From the IMG/VR virus record IMGVR_UViG_3300035681_000002, positions 62,001-126,000 of that record: DNA of 64,000 bases, one strand, 5' to 3'. The notes beneath the pieces were generated by a model, which was not told the DNA's origin, searched no databases, and worked only from the letters and a program-made list of their open reading frames with translations. Within the stretch, counting starts at the first letter, position 1. The number at the start of each line of letters is the position of its first letter. Positions 16,372 to 24,846 of this stretch are shown piece after piece. Source of the DNA: a virus. The position numbers were made by a program, and so were the translations under genes.

Positions 16372-17064
16372 ATGTTTAATTGCGTATTTGTTTTAATTGC
16401 ACTGCCCCTGCAGGGAGCAGTTTCTTTCCCCAATGCGGGCCAAGATCAATACTTATCCTTAGCGGAACAACAAAGGATCCATAAGATGTGGCCCAAGGGA
16501 TTAGCATTCCCCGACAGGCTACACTTCTACAACCGATCTAACTACAGCCAGCGACTCACCATCACCAATGGACTGGATCACCATGTCTGGGTACCTACCA
16601 GCCAAGATGACAGCATTGCAAGGGAAACTAATCCTAACCGCAAGTTCCCTTGGGCAACCTCGGGTGGTACAGATGATCTAGCCGACTTTGTATCCTATGT
16701 GGGAGTCTCGTTCCCCAAGGATGCGGAAGTAAACCTCTACATTGAACATGTGGATGCAGGGGCAAGAAGGGCATTACCCATGCACAAGTGGGGTTGGCCC
16801 AAGGGTTCTATCTTCATTGACATGCTAACGCACAAGAAACAAACCTTTGAGGTGCGTAAGCGAGAGAAGGTAGGTGAAGATGAATGGACATCCAAAGTAA
16901 TATTCACCGATGTTGATTGCGCCCCTAGTGGTTTCACTGGTGCGGGGCAGTCCTGTATGTCCTGTCACGGTAAGACTGGTAGCCAAGATGGCTATGGTAT
17001 TAGGATCCGTGGTGGCGACACAGTGTTCTCGCTGACCCCAATCAGTCTGATACCTAAAAAATAG
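16372..17064 (+). CDS. Secreted c-type cytochrome-like protein (P460-like)
   Basis: AAAGGA lies 7 nt before the ATG at 16372; the longer frame starts at a TTG and is rejected. Residues 1-18 form a signal peptide (MFNCVFVLIALPLQGAVS), so the product should cross the inner membrane. A single c-type heme motif, C195-M-S-C198-H199, lies 31 residues from the C terminus. The preceding stretch (WPKGSIFIDML...FEVRKREK..DEW) resembles the cytochrome P460 fold, in which CxxCH is also near the C terminus. Heme attachment would rely on the host Ccm or Ccs system. The protein is 230 aa. Phage-encoded cytochromes of this kind are unusual. It could support host respiration or detoxification during infection, or be a captured host gene. 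Confidence 0.7.
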   Translation: MFNCVFVLIALPLQGAVSFPNAGQDQYLSLAEQQRIHKMWPKGLAFPDRLHFYNRSNYSQRLTITNGLDHHVWVPTSQDDSIARETNPNRKFPWATSGGTDDLADFVSYVGVSFPKDAEVNLYIEHVDAGARRALPMHKWGWPKGSIFIDMLTHKKQTFEVRKREKVGEDEWTSKVIFTDVDCAPSGFTGAGQSCMSCHGKTGSQDGYGIRIRGGDTVFSLTPISLIPKK

Positions 17065-17068
17065 CACT

Positions 17069-17091
17069 ATATCTCTGTTAGGCTGAGATAT
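17069..17091 (+). other. Hairpin after the cytochrome gene
   Basis: ATATCTC (17069-17075) pairs with GAGATAT (17085-17091), loop of 9 nt. It sits 5 nt after the stop and may form the first half of a double hairpin with the next element. Confidence 0.45.
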
Positions 17092-17097
17092 GGAAGC

Positions 17098-17126
17098 ATC
17101 GCCAGTCTATATTGTAGGCTGGCGAT
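17098..17126 (+). terminator. Strong hairpin, terminator-like
   Basis: ATCGCCAGTCTA pairs with TAGGCTGGCGAT in a 12-bp stem with one G-T pair and loop TATTG. An AT-rich tail follows (AATATTAATAAC) rather than a pure T-run, so transcription termination or 3' end protection is likely but not certain. It separates the cytochrome gene from the PhoH region. Confidence 0.55.
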
Positions 17127-17162
17127 AATATTAATAACTTTGATCATATTTGTAATGCTGCT

Positions 17163-17639
17163 GTGTACTATTTAGGCATGTCTTGGGTAGACTCATATCT
17201 TATGAGACGCACTATGAAAACAGCCAAAGCCCTACCCGATATCGCTTCAGCCCCGCATCTGACAGCATGGCCTGTATCAATGCAGATAAGTCGTTGTAGA
17301 CAGAAGGCTACGCTTCAAGATATGAGCTCTAAGGGGCTATCTGACCTAGTGTGTAATGGTTGGCACTGTAACTTAAATCCGGAATTTAACTGCTTATCTG
17401 TGAACCTAGTAGCAGGTCAAAGAAAGTCGTTATGCCACTGGATTAAGAAGTTCAGCATGCTAGGGCATGAGCACTGCATACTAGTACAGTTGCCTAAGAC
17501 TGAAGTATTGCTGTACCGCCCTGTGTGTACGCAAGCTAGTGAAGATTATCTCTGCTTCCATTACTTAAACCGAATATACCGACCTTGGAAACAATTCACC
17601 TTTAACAAGGAGTCTTACCATGGCCAAGAAGAAACCTAA
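17163..17639 (+). CDS. Possible small gene upstream of phoH, 158 aa
   Basis: The open frame overlaps the phoH start by 20 nt. There is no good ribosome site, and the start could be the GTG at 17163 or the ATG at 17178. The product is rich in Cys and His (CNGWHCNLNPEFNC, LGHEHC), which could bind metal, but composition is not typical of neighbours. The dispersed palindrome copy at 17375 falls inside it. It may be a real small protein or a leader region with a chance frame. Confidence 0.4.
   Translation: MYYLGMSWVDSYLMRRTMKTAKALPDIASAPHLTAWPVSMQISRCRQKATLQDMSSKGLSDLVCNGWHCNLNPEFNCLSVNLVAGQRKSLCHWIKKFSMLGHEHCILVQLPKTEVLLYRPVCTQASEDYLCFHYLNRIYRPWKQFTFNKESYHGQEET
17375..17387. promoter_or_regulatory. 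Dispersed quasi-palindrome, copy 3
   Basis: AAATCCGGAATTT, the same family as the copies at 3007 and 15960, with one extra base in the right arm. It lies 250 bp before phoH. Confidence 0.45.
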
Positions 17640-18279
17640 TACAACTGCATCATTACAAGAAACTGTGTTCCACTTCAAACCTGCAAACCCGACTCAGATC
17701 AAAGTTGCTAAAGATTACCCCACCCATGACCTCATATTTCTCACCGGACCCGCTGGAACCGGCAAAACTCATTGTGCCCTAGCCTGTGCACTGCAAGAGC
17801 TGTTAGCTGGTGAAAAGAAGCAGATCCTTGTGGTTAGGCCCATTGTAGAGGTTGGAGATACTCTGGGATTCCTCCCAGGCACCGTGGAAGAGAAGATAAG
17901 TCCTTACTTCGATCCAATCCGAAGATTGATCAAACGCTTAACTTATAAGTTGCCTGAGGAAGCTGTGTTGTTTCAGCCCTTAGCCTATATGCGGGGCGAT
18001 ACCTTTGAAGACACTGTATTGTTCCTTGATGAGGCTCAAAACGCAACCTATAGCCAACTTAAGATGTTTTTGACTAGGGTGGGTAACAACTCTAAGGTAC
18101 TCATCTCCTGTGACCCCGAACAAACTGATGTTAAACCACACAACCCTGACAACACACCTTGTGATATACTGTCTGTGATGCAGCGATTGTCCTCTATGCC
18201 CACAGCATGCACACACACCTTTACGGAGGGTGAGTCTCTTCGCCATCCGTTGGTGCGTGAAGTGCTAAAGAGACTTTAA
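17620..18279 (+). CDS. phoH: PhoH-like P-loop ATPase
   Basis: AAGGAG precedes the ATG. The 219-aa protein consists of the PhoH ATPase domain alone. GPAGTGKT (Walker A) lies at about residue 43, followed by VVRPIVEVGDTLGFLPGTVEEKISPYFDPI, which is nearly diagnostic, and by LFLDEAQN (Walker B) at about residue 135 with TRVGNNSKVLISCDPEQTD. PhoH proteins are RNA/DNA-linked ATPases, common in phages as auxiliary genes, with an exact role still debated. The KH or PIN domains found in PhoH2/PhoL are absent. Confidence 0.9.
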   Translation: MAKKKPNTTASLQETVFHFKPANPTQIKVAKDYPTHDLIFLTGPAGTGKTHCALACALQELLAGEKKQILVVRPIVEVGDTLGFLPGTVEEKISPYFDPIRRLIKRLTYKLPEEAVLFQPLAYMRGDTFEDTVLFLDEAQNATYSQLKMFLTRVGNNSKVLISCDPEQTDVKPHNPDNTPCDILSVMQRLSSMPTACTHTFTEGESLRHPLVREVLKRL

Positions 18280-18295
18280 ATTAACGAGACTAACC

Positions 18296-21223
18296 ATGGC
18301 TAACATTCCTAAACTGCGATTGATGCTTGCTCGGATGGAGAAGACTGCGTCACGCTGGCGTACAGTTCAAGGCTTAACTGCTTTGTTGGGTAAAGATGTT
18401 GTTGCAGAGTATCCACGAATTGGAGCATTGCAATTAGCAGCAAAGCAACAAGGCATAAAATTACCAGGAGAAGGGTTTGCTAAGGCATTAGATAGCCTGC
18501 CTAGCGGCCCAGCAGGTGCAACTATAGGTTTTTCAAGATCTGCAGAACCTGCTCAAGTATTTCGTGGCGGGAATGTAGCTGATTTGACTCGTGGAGGTTA
18601 TTCTACTGATTATCTTCATGCTACCCCATTTAAAGGCGTTGCTGCGGCATATGGTCGAATAAAGCAACCAAGACTGTTAGGGCCACGTTCTAACTATGTT
18701 CCCCCTGACAGTTATGATGGCACTGTTTACAGCCCTAAAAGTTTAGTTGGTGTTTATGGAACAACAAAAAATCAAAGATATATGCCTGATTATGGCTTTG
18801 AACGAGATCGAACTCAGCTGATGGGTCATGATAGAATTGATCCAACTAGAGGGTTAAATTATGCCTATAGGGCATGGCAAGATTCAATGAAGATAAAGAA
18901 TCATATTCGTAAACACCAATTGACTTCTATTACCCCAAAAAATCCAATCCCAGAAGTGTTTCAACCTTTCTTCTATCATACCTCAAACAGATATGAAACA
19001 CTAGTAAAGCCATCCCAACTGCAGTCCGTTTTACTTGACGGCCAAGTACTTCCCGCAACAGCTAAAGGACGGGAGTTATTACAGACTGGTACGCTGCCTG
19101 CAGGTGCTCAGCTCCCACCAGAGATTCTTAAATCAGCAGCTGATTTAGATAAAGAAGCCGGAATAGCAGACATAGCTAACCGAGTATTGAGCACTCTCAT
19201 AAAAAGTCCTATTACTCCTAGCTTTGTTAAGAACACTTTTTACCCAGGCTTTCCTGCGGTTAGAGAAGCGTTGCGGGCTACTGGTAGGGTAAAGACAGTT
19301 GTTCCGTCAACTGGGGTAGGTGACATTCCGACTTTTGCTGTTAGGGGTGAAAACTCTCCAGCTTTTAAAGCATTGAGAAGTCAATTTAAAACAATGGTCC
19401 CAGAGAATCAAACTCCCGAAGGCGTATTTGATAAGATAACGACTGAGATGTCTGGAACTCCGCTACAGAGGACTTATTCGGGATTTGTAGCAAAAAATCA
19501 AGCAACAGCTGATTTCAAACATGCACCTTGGGGCGAGATATATACACCTCCAGGTGCTCATTATCTTCCAAGAACTAATGCTATTGTTAATTTTACTCCA
19601 AATAATAATAAATTCATGCGGCATGAACTTACGCATGGTCTTCAATTTCAATTGCCCAACAACTTTAACTCACTGCATACCTTGATCACAGGCACAAAAT
19701 TTCCTATTAAACCTGAATCTGGTTGGACTACTGTTAGAGGTAAAGTGGCTCCGAATAGGAGTAACTTTCTTATGGAAATGAATGCAAATGCGGCTATGAG
19801 TAGAACTCCCTTAGGACAGATTGGGGAGGCCATAAGCTTCGCTACAGATCCTTGGCGTGCTCGCGCTTACGCACCTAAATACACCCCAACTGAACAATGG
19901 GTGCACAACACTCTTTCCTTCCCTAGAGATATTCCAAGGCGGGTTAAAGCTATGCCGGGTCAGCTTATGGATTGGATCGACTCAAAGATACTACCACCTA
20001 ATTTAACCAAAGGTGCAGGAGTCTTCACCGCCTCAGGTAATAAGGTGCAAGGTGTTGGGCTTAGGAAGTTGTATCACTCTTTATTAGACGAGCGTGGGCT
20101 AACTGGCTTAGGAGTCAACAACGAGGACACGGGCGATGTGGAGTTGTCCTTCGATGGAGATGAGGCAAGAAGGAAAGAAGTGTTCAAAGAGCTAGCTGCA
20201 AGGATTAGGGCTAAGACCAATCATCCTGTAACCTTTGCTCCTACTACTGTTCCTCAGACTTCAACTCCAGTGAAGTTATCAAACAAAGACTCAGAGAGGC
20301 TTAATGCTATCCATCATTTGGCGTATCGCATGTCTAACATGTATGACCCAGCTGACCCGCTTATGGATCCTAACGACACCTTTAAGCAGAAGCTTGCGGA
20401 TAGGTTTAGATTACAAGTGAACAAAAGAGGGCTAACTGGTACAGTTCCAAGTAGGGCAGCAGAGCAGTTATTGGGTACTAGGCCCATGTATGCGGGCATG
20501 ATGCCTGCCAGAAGGACTCGTAGCGAAGCCGAGGCATTAAGTGATATGCCTATGGAGCAACAACAGAGATTATTCAAGGCGTTAAAGAGTGGTAGGGGCT
20601 TCTTGGCAGCAGCTAAAGAAAAGTCAGCTGCTCCAATGAACTTATACTCTTACATTCCAAATGGTTCTATCGAGCATGTAAAAAAGCATGGACTGTTATC
20701 AGGAAACGAATTAGCAAAGCCTGAAAATAGGCACTTGTTAGATATAGCTAGACCGGATGGAGATGCAGACAGGTGGCTTAAAGAAAGGGATGCAAGATTA
20801 GCTAAGTCTCCGTGGACAAACTCCTACAATGGCCCCTCTGCTTTCTTTGGTGATATAGATGCTGAGAAAATCCACGATAAGCACCCAATTAAGAAGTTTG
20901 ATACAACTAGGGCTGTAATTAAATTACGTGAGCTATTGAGGGACTACCCCGCTACAAAGATGGAAGGCAGCGAATTGATTCCATTCTCAGACACGACTTA
21001 TGCTGCCTTAGACGAAAAAGGTAGGAATGAATTTGTAAATAAACGGCACCATACATTATCATTGGACGAAATTAAGGCATTGCTAACTAGGGGTCAAAAC
21101 CCGAAAGACATGTGGAAAGACTTTAAGGACACAGAAGGTAAGTATTACGCATCGGATGTACCGCATGCTCAAGTTGTTACACCTATGGGGAAGATACCTT
21201 CTAAATATATTGAGTTTAAATGA
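18296..21223 (+). CDS. Large polyvalent-type virion protein with zincin motif
   Basis: The 975-aa product begins with LMLARMEKTASRW, a Lys-x-Ala motif shared with other large proteins here. Residues 80-110 (VFRGGNVADLTRGGYSTDYLHATPFKGVAA is the area) look like the R..S core of ADP-ribosyltransferases. H443-E-L-T-H447 is a zinc-protease motif. The C-terminal 200 residues start LYSYIPNGSIEHVKKHGLLSG and contain GPSAFFG, again ART-like. Several unrelated modules in one chain fit the polyvalent proteins that phages package and inject. Catalytic glutamates of ART enzymes were not traced, so that part is tentative. The stop overlaps the next start (ATGA). Confidence 0.65.
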   Translation: MANIPKLRLMLARMEKTASRWRTVQGLTALLGKDVVAEYPRIGALQLAAKQQGIKLPGEGFAKALDSLPSGPAGATIGFSRSAEPAQVFRGGNVADLTRGGYSTDYLHATPFKGVAAAYGRIKQPRLLGPRSNYVPPDSYDGTVYSPKSLVGVYGTTKNQRYMPDYGFERDRTQLMGHDRIDPTRGLNYAYRAWQDSMKIKNHIRKHQLTSITPKNPIPEVFQPFFYHTSNRYETLVKPSQLQSVLLDGQVLPATAKGRELLQTGTLPAGAQLPPEILKSAADLDKEAGIADIANRVLSTLIKSPITPSFVKNTFYPGFPAVREALRATGRVKTVVPSTGVGDIPTFAVRGENSPAFKALRSQFKTMVPENQTPEGVFDKITTEMSGTPLQRTYSGFVAKNQATADFKHAPWGEIYTPPGAHYLPRTNAIVNFTPNNNKFMRHELTHGLQFQLPNNFNSLHTLITGTKFPIKPESGWTTVRGKVAPNRSNFLMEMNANAAMSRTPLGQIGEAISFATDPWRARAYAPKYTPTEQWVHNTLSFPRDIPRRVKAMPGQLMDWIDSKILPPNLTKGAGVFTASGNKVQGVGLRKLYHSLLDERGLTGLGVNNEDTGDVELSFDGDEARRKEVFKELAARIRAKTNHPVTFAPTTVPQTSTPVKLSNKDSERLNAIHHLAYRMSNMYDPADPLMDPNDTFKQKLADRFRLQVNKRGLTGTVPSRAAEQLLGTRPMYAGMMPARRTRSEAEALSDMPMEQQQRLFKALKSGRGFLAAAKEKSAAPMNLYSYIPNGSIEHVKKHGLLSGNELAKPENRHLLDIARPDGDADRWLKERDARLAKSPWTNSYNGPSAFFGDIDAEKIHDKHPIKKFDTTRAVIKLRELLRDYPATKMEGSELIPFSDTTYAALDEKGRNEFVNKRHHTLSLDEIKALLTRGQNPKDMWKDFKDTEGKYYASDVPHAQVVTPMGKIPSKYIEFK

Positions 21224-21933
21224 GCAAGATAACTTTCGTCCTTTTAAACTACAAGCGACCAAGAAACCTAGTTGAACACATTCTCCCAAGCTTATTGAAG
21301 AACGAGCTAATCGATAAGATAATAGTGTCGCATGCGTTAAGAGAGACTTGCTTTGATACTTATGTATACAACGATAGGTTGCTGCAGTTAAAAAACTTTG
21401 AAGAGCAGAAAAAAGTAGGGATGTATTGTAGGTTCCTAGCCACAGAGAGAGCTACCACCGAGTGTATTGCTTTCCAAGACGATGACTTCGTAGTGGATAA
21501 CGCTTCTATCAAGTTTTGTTATGAACAGTGGCTAGAGGACAAGCATTCAATTCATGGAGTTACGGGTAGAGTTATAACAGAGACTACCTACATTCCTAAG
21601 AACGCACTCTCTGCCCATGTTCCAGTGATACTGCCCCACTTTGCTATGACCTCTAGCCTTACTATAAAGAAAGTGATGGAGCTGGCACCTATAGTTGCAC
21701 CTTATGTGCAAGACTGTAAGCCAATATGGAATGGGGAAGACATCTTTCTAAGCATTGTTGCAATGCTACAGACGAAGAAGTTCAACCGAAGGCATAACTT
21801 GAAACTTCAAGAGTTGCCATGCCCTGCAGCTATTTGTCAAATTGAAGGGCACTATGACCATAGAACTTACTTAGTTACAAAGTTATTTGAACTGTTTCCG
21901 GAGCTTAAGCAAATATTTGAAAGGCAAAAGTGA
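21220..21933 (+). CDS. GT-A-type glycosyltransferase
   Basis: ATGA overlap with the giant protein indicates translational coupling. The N-terminal KITFVLLNYKRPRNL matches a GT-A/GT64-like first strand, and AFQDDDFVVDN carries the DDD metal/donor motif. A later WNGEDIFLS is typical of the acceptor-side acidic site in GT2/GT64 enzymes. 237 aa fits a single catalytic domain. The acceptor is unknown. Confidence 0.75.
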   Translation: MSKITFVLLNYKRPRNLVEHILPSLLKNELIDKIIVSHALRETCFDTYVYNDRLLQLKNFEEQKKVGMYCRFLATERATTECIAFQDDDFVVDNASIKFCYEQWLEDKHSIHGVTGRVITETTYIPKNALSAHVPVILPHFAMTSSLTIKKVMELAPIVAPYVQDCKPIWNGEDIFLSIVAMLQTKKFNRRHNLKLQELPCPAAICQIEGHYDHRTYLVTKLFELFPELKQIFERQK

Positions 21934-21936
21934 ACC

Positions 21937-22662
21937 GTGCTTAAAACATTATACTATACTATCTCCTCTCCCGACGCTTCTGCCTTAGCCTGCACCAAGC
22001 TCATGCATAAAAGCTTAGTGCAGAAACTGGGCAACATTGATTTTAAGATAGTCGTAGCTCAGGGGAGTGAGTGTTTGTATCCCCTTGATGTCCACCCTTT
22101 GCTGCTGCCTGTGGCAAAGGTCAATCCTAGCTGGCCTGGGGTGTTGGATTTGAAATACACCCAGACTGTCTTTGATTTAGACTATGACCACTTTGTGTTC
22201 TTAGACAGTGATATTCTATGGTTTGCCAACGACTTCAACCCTTATATAAACCAATATTGTAAAGATGTTGCACTTCTTAACACAACTTGGTGCAGTACTG
22301 GCTGGCCCTTTGTGCCTACGGCGGAGCATAAAGGAGCCAACTCAGGGTTTTTCAGCGTAGATAAACAGACTGGCTTAGCGATGGCCAAGCACATGCATGC
22401 AAACATCAGCATTAGAAATGAATATTTTCCTCCTTTAGAGCAATCCATGTACAATCTATTTCTGTATGAAACCAAATATGAAGGTTGGCATTGTATGACA
22501 GATAAGTTTGTTTTGTTTGCTAAAGAGTGGGACAAGTTTGAAGATGGGAAGATCTATCACTTCATGAATTTTGCGGGGCATATGCACAATAAAATTAAAC
22601 AAATGGAATGTTTTATTGCTACCAATGCCGCAGAAGAACTTATCAAAAATTGTTTTCAATAA
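21937..22662 (+). CDS. GT8-like glycosyltransferase
   Basis: GTG start with AAAGG about 10 nt upstream, 3 nt after the previous stop. FVFLDSDILWF is a DxD motif in a GT8-like setting, with a mid-protein GANSGFFSVDK (typical glycine/asparagine segment of GT8) and IYHFMNFAGHMHNK near the end, similar to the late His motif. It likely works with the preceding glycosyltransferase. 241 aa. Confidence 0.7.
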   Translation: MLKTLYYTISSPDASALACTKLMHKSLVQKLGNIDFKIVVAQGSECLYPLDVHPLLLPVAKVNPSWPGVLDLKYTQTVFDLDYDHFVFLDSDILWFANDFNPYINQYCKDVALLNTTWCSTGWPFVPTAEHKGANSGFFSVDKQTGLAMAKHMHANISIRNEYFPPLEQSMYNLFLYETKYEGWHCMTDKFVLFAKEWDKFEDGKIYHFMNFAGHMHNKIKQMECFIATNAAEELIKNCFQ

Positions 22663-22745
22663 ATAAATTTCGATTCATAGAGGTTCATTAAGGTTCGCAG
22701 AGAAGTGCAGAGTTTCGCAAAGATCAGCACCAAGCAGCAAATTAG

Positions 22746-22761
22746 GATTGAACGTTCAATC
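22746..22761. promoter_or_regulatory. Perfect 16-bp palindrome in a 200-bp gap
   Basis: GATTGAACGTTCAATC is a perfect palindrome. The gap between 22662 and 22863 also holds a short CCCC-AAA-GGGG hairpin (22798-22808) and the first copy of the duplicated leader. A dimeric repressor site is a reasonable guess. Confidence 0.5.
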
Positions 22762-22811
22762 TTGTTTAATCATGGATAAAGATTTAGCTAGACAACTCCC
22801 CAAAGGGGGCT

Positions 22812-22862
22812 AAAATAATCTTCGGTTATACAAACTATGTTTCCCCTTAGGAGGAGAATATT
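22812..22862 (+). repeat. Duplicated 51-bp leader, copy 1
   Basis: This 51-bp block, immediately before the ATG at 22863, matches 23659-23709 at 46 of 51 positions. It includes GGTTATACAAACTATG, which contains a -10-like TATACA/TATG stretch, and the Shine-Dalgarno GGAGGAGA. The shared block probably drives or tunes expression of both genes in the same way. Confidence 0.75.
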
Positions 22863-23660
22863 ATGTCAGCATCAGATTTGAAACAAAGCGGAACTAAATG
22901 GGATGGATATGACAATGCAGATAAATGCTGTGTATGCAGTGATAAATTTCCTCGAGTTGACAGCTATCACCGGGACAAAGATGAGGGGGAGCAGTGTTAC
23001 TACTGCCAAGATATAGTATGCAGAGATTGCATAGAGCACGATGCTGCTCATATCATAGGTGAGTATAAATTAGAAATTGAAACAATATGCAAGTCTTGTT
23101 GCGCTTACGAAGTCGTAGTGCGTGTAGCTAAAGAGCAAGCCGAAGAAGATGATTCTATAGCTCGTGCTGAAGACGCAGATATCGAGGATTCTATTGAAGC
23201 TGCCAAAGAGCAAGCCGATATCGAGGATTCTATTGAAGCTGCCAAAGAGCAAGCCGAAGAAGATGATTCTATAGCTCGTGCTGAAGACGCAGATATCGAG
23301 GATTCTATTGAAGCTGCCAAAGAAGATGAAATGATAGAGAAGATTGAGCTAGCTACTCTTTACGAGTTGAGACGCAGAAAATTAGAGCATTTGAAAAGTA
23401 TGGAAGCCAAAGCTCGCAAAAAATCAGACAAAGAACATAAAAACCACGCAGTACTTAAATCAATGTTAGATATTGAAAAAGCAGAAGTGGCAAGGATAAA
23501 AGCTTCTATTAATGAGTATGCAGGTGACATGTATGAATTTTATGTAGAAGCAGAAAGAGTAGCAAATCAAATGCTAAAGATTGCAGTTGGTCCTTTTACA
23601 GAGGATAGATACACTCGATATATTGCTACATTTAAAAATAGTAAATGGCATAAGAAATAA
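22863..23660 (+). CDS. Zinc-finger protein with acidic tandem repeats
   Basis: The N terminus (about residues 20-80) has Cys pairs CCVC, CYYC, CRDC and CKSCC with a histidine between, like a RING/FYVE-type treble-clef zinc finger. Residues 90-155 consist of acidic repeats (EEDDSIARAEDADIEDS and EAAKEQ). A charged coiled coil follows to about 240. The repeats are recent: the DNA units are 75, 39 and 75 bp with near-identical sequence. The leader is shared with the next gene. It may be a scaffold or protein-interaction factor. Function unknown. Confidence 0.75.
   Translation: MSASDLKQSGTKWDGYDNADKCCVCSDKFPRVDSYHRDKDEGEQCYYCQDIVCRDCIEHDAAHIIGEYKLEIETICKSCCAYEVVVRVAKEQAEEDDSIARAEDADIEDSIEAAKEQADIEDSIEAAKEQAEEDDSIARAEDADIEDSIEAAKEDEMIEKIELATLYELRRRKLEHLKSMEAKARKKSDKEHKNHAVLKSMLDIEKAEVARIKASINEYAGDMYEFYVEAERVANQMLKIAVGPFTEDRYTRYIATFKNSKWHKK
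23130..23318 (+). repeat. In-frame tandem repeat, 75-39-75 bp
   Basis: Copies at 23130-23204 and 23244-23318 are 75 bp and the middle unit 23205-23243 is 39 bp, a shortened version with the same ends. All are multiples of three, so the reading frame is kept. Copy number probably varies between relatives. Confidence 0.85.
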
Positions 23661-23709
23661 AATAATCTGTGGTTATACAAACTATGTTTCCCCCTAAAAG
23701 GAGAATATT
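23659..23709 (+). repeat. Duplicated 51-bp leader, copy 2
   Basis: Second copy of the leader before the ATG at 23710. Its five differences from copy 1 fall at the spacer after AATCT and in the stretch before the Shine-Dalgarno. Confidence 0.75.
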
Positions 23710-24063
23710 ATGAAGCTGAATAATTCAAATAAAGCTGCTTTTGCTGAAAAAATGAAGCACAAGGATAAGTTGCGCAGCATTGCTAAAAATGAATTTGTAG
23801 AGGCTACCGCAAAAGATTTGGACACGATTGCAGCTGCAATGTTGGAGTTCGAAGAAACAGCGGAATCTTTGGGTATTGCCCGATTAAATGCAAAATTAAA
23901 GATGCTAGGAATACCTAAAAATGTAAGTAAAGATTGGATAATCGATGTTTTTAGCAAAGTTGGTAATGATCTTCCTTTAAAAGGAATTGAAAAGTATCAA
24001 ACAGCATTCTTTAAAGCCGAAGCTGAATTGTATAGGCTTAAAAAGCTTTATGAAAATAAATAG
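23710..24063 (+). CDS. Hypothetical helical protein, 117 aa
   Basis: AAAGGAGA, 7 nt upstream, is part of the duplicated leader. The protein is basic at its N terminus and almost wholly helical (FVEATAKDLDTIAAAMLEFEE, then AEAELYRLKKLYENK). It shares its leader with the zinc-finger protein, so the two are likely expressed together, possibly as partners. No domain recognised. Confidence 0.7.
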   Translation: MKLNNSNKAAFAEKMKHKDKLRSIAKNEFVEATAKDLDTIAAAMLEFEETAESLGIARLNAKLKMLGIPKNVSKDWIIDVFSKVGNDLPLKGIEKYQTAFFKAEAELYRLKKLYENK

Positions 24064-24105
24064 GAATGCAGCTATTAACCCATTTCAAACACATCGGTAT
24101 TTAAA

Positions 24106-24768
24106 ATGAGTATTACTATTGTTTCTGCTGTGATGAATAGGGCTGACATGCTGCGGGTCAGCCTAATGTCTTGGTTGAAGTATAAAGAGGTTACTAAAAT
24201 CATTGTGGTAGATTGGTCGTCCAGCGACTTATCTGCTGATTTTGTAAAGTCTTTTTGTCTTCTAGACAATAGGATCGAATTTAAGCGAGTTGATAACAAA
24301 GACACATACCATGTGGCCGCAGCTTGGAATATTGCTTTTTCACATGTCGATACCGAGTTTGTTTTAAAAATGGATGTCGATTACATCTTAAATCCTTACT
24401 TTAATTTTTTTGATATTCATAAGCTTAGTGATAAAGATTTCTTTACTGGTGACTACAGGATGGAGGTGTTTGACAATAAATTAGGTTTTATGAAATATCT
24501 TCATGGTTTATTGTACATTAGAACTGCTGATTTTAGGGCTGTTGGTGGGTTTGATGAGCGTTTTGTTAATTATAGTTTTGAGGACACTGACATTTACGCT
24601 AGGTTAAGGAAACAGGGGCTGACTCATCGGTTTATTGATGCAAAAAAGTTATCTGTTTATCATAACCCACATGGTAACGATAAGCGGACTGAGAATTTTG
24701 TCGAGAAGGATGTTAATAAGTCATTGCGTACAAATGGTGATATGTTTCGTAAAAATAACGCTAACTAA
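24106..24768 (+). CDS. GT2-type glycosyltransferase
   Basis: The N-terminal segment SITIVSAVMNRADMLRVSL and IIVVDWSSSDL match the GT2 donor-binding strands, KMDVDYIL is the DxD motif, and VGGFDERFVNYSFEDTDIYARLRKQG is the acceptor-site stretch with ED seen in galactosyltransferase-like GT2 enzymes. The complete motif set suggests an active enzyme. 220 aa. Confidence 0.85.
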   Translation: MSITIVSAVMNRADMLRVSLMSWLKYKEVTKIIVVDWSSSDLSADFVKSFCLLDNRIEFKRVDNKDTYHVAAAWNIAFSHVDTEFVLKMDVDYILNPYFNFFDIHKLSDKDFFTGDYRMEVFDNKLGFMKYLHGLLYIRTADFRAVGGFDERFVNYSFEDTDIYARLRKQGLTHRFIDAKKLSVYHNPHGNDKRTENFVEKDVNKSLRTNGDMFRKNNAN

Positions 24769-24785
24769 GCTACCCTTGCGTTTAA

Positions 24786-24838
24786 TCCCTATGCTATTTA
24801 AACTAAAACCAATGAAGTTAGTTTAAATAGCATAGGGA
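24786..24838 (+). promoter_or_regulatory. Perfect 21-bp hairpin that sequesters a ribosome site
   Basis: The arms at 24786-24806 and 24818-24838 are exact inverted complements of 21 bases with an 11-nt loop. The right arm ends in AGGGA, the only Shine-Dalgarno for the ATG at 24847, so the RNA hairpin would hide it. No T-run follows, so termination is less likely. It could make translation depend on which promoter is used or on a ribosome or protein that melts the stem. Confidence 0.8.
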
Positions 24839-24846
24839 AATGCATT

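Noticed and set aside
23130-23318. CRISPR-like repeat array
   Set aside because: The units are adjacent, in frame and of length 75, 39 and 75 bp without spacers.
24786-24838. Terminator or transposon end
   Set aside because: No T-run follows the stem, and no transposase or second copy is present.
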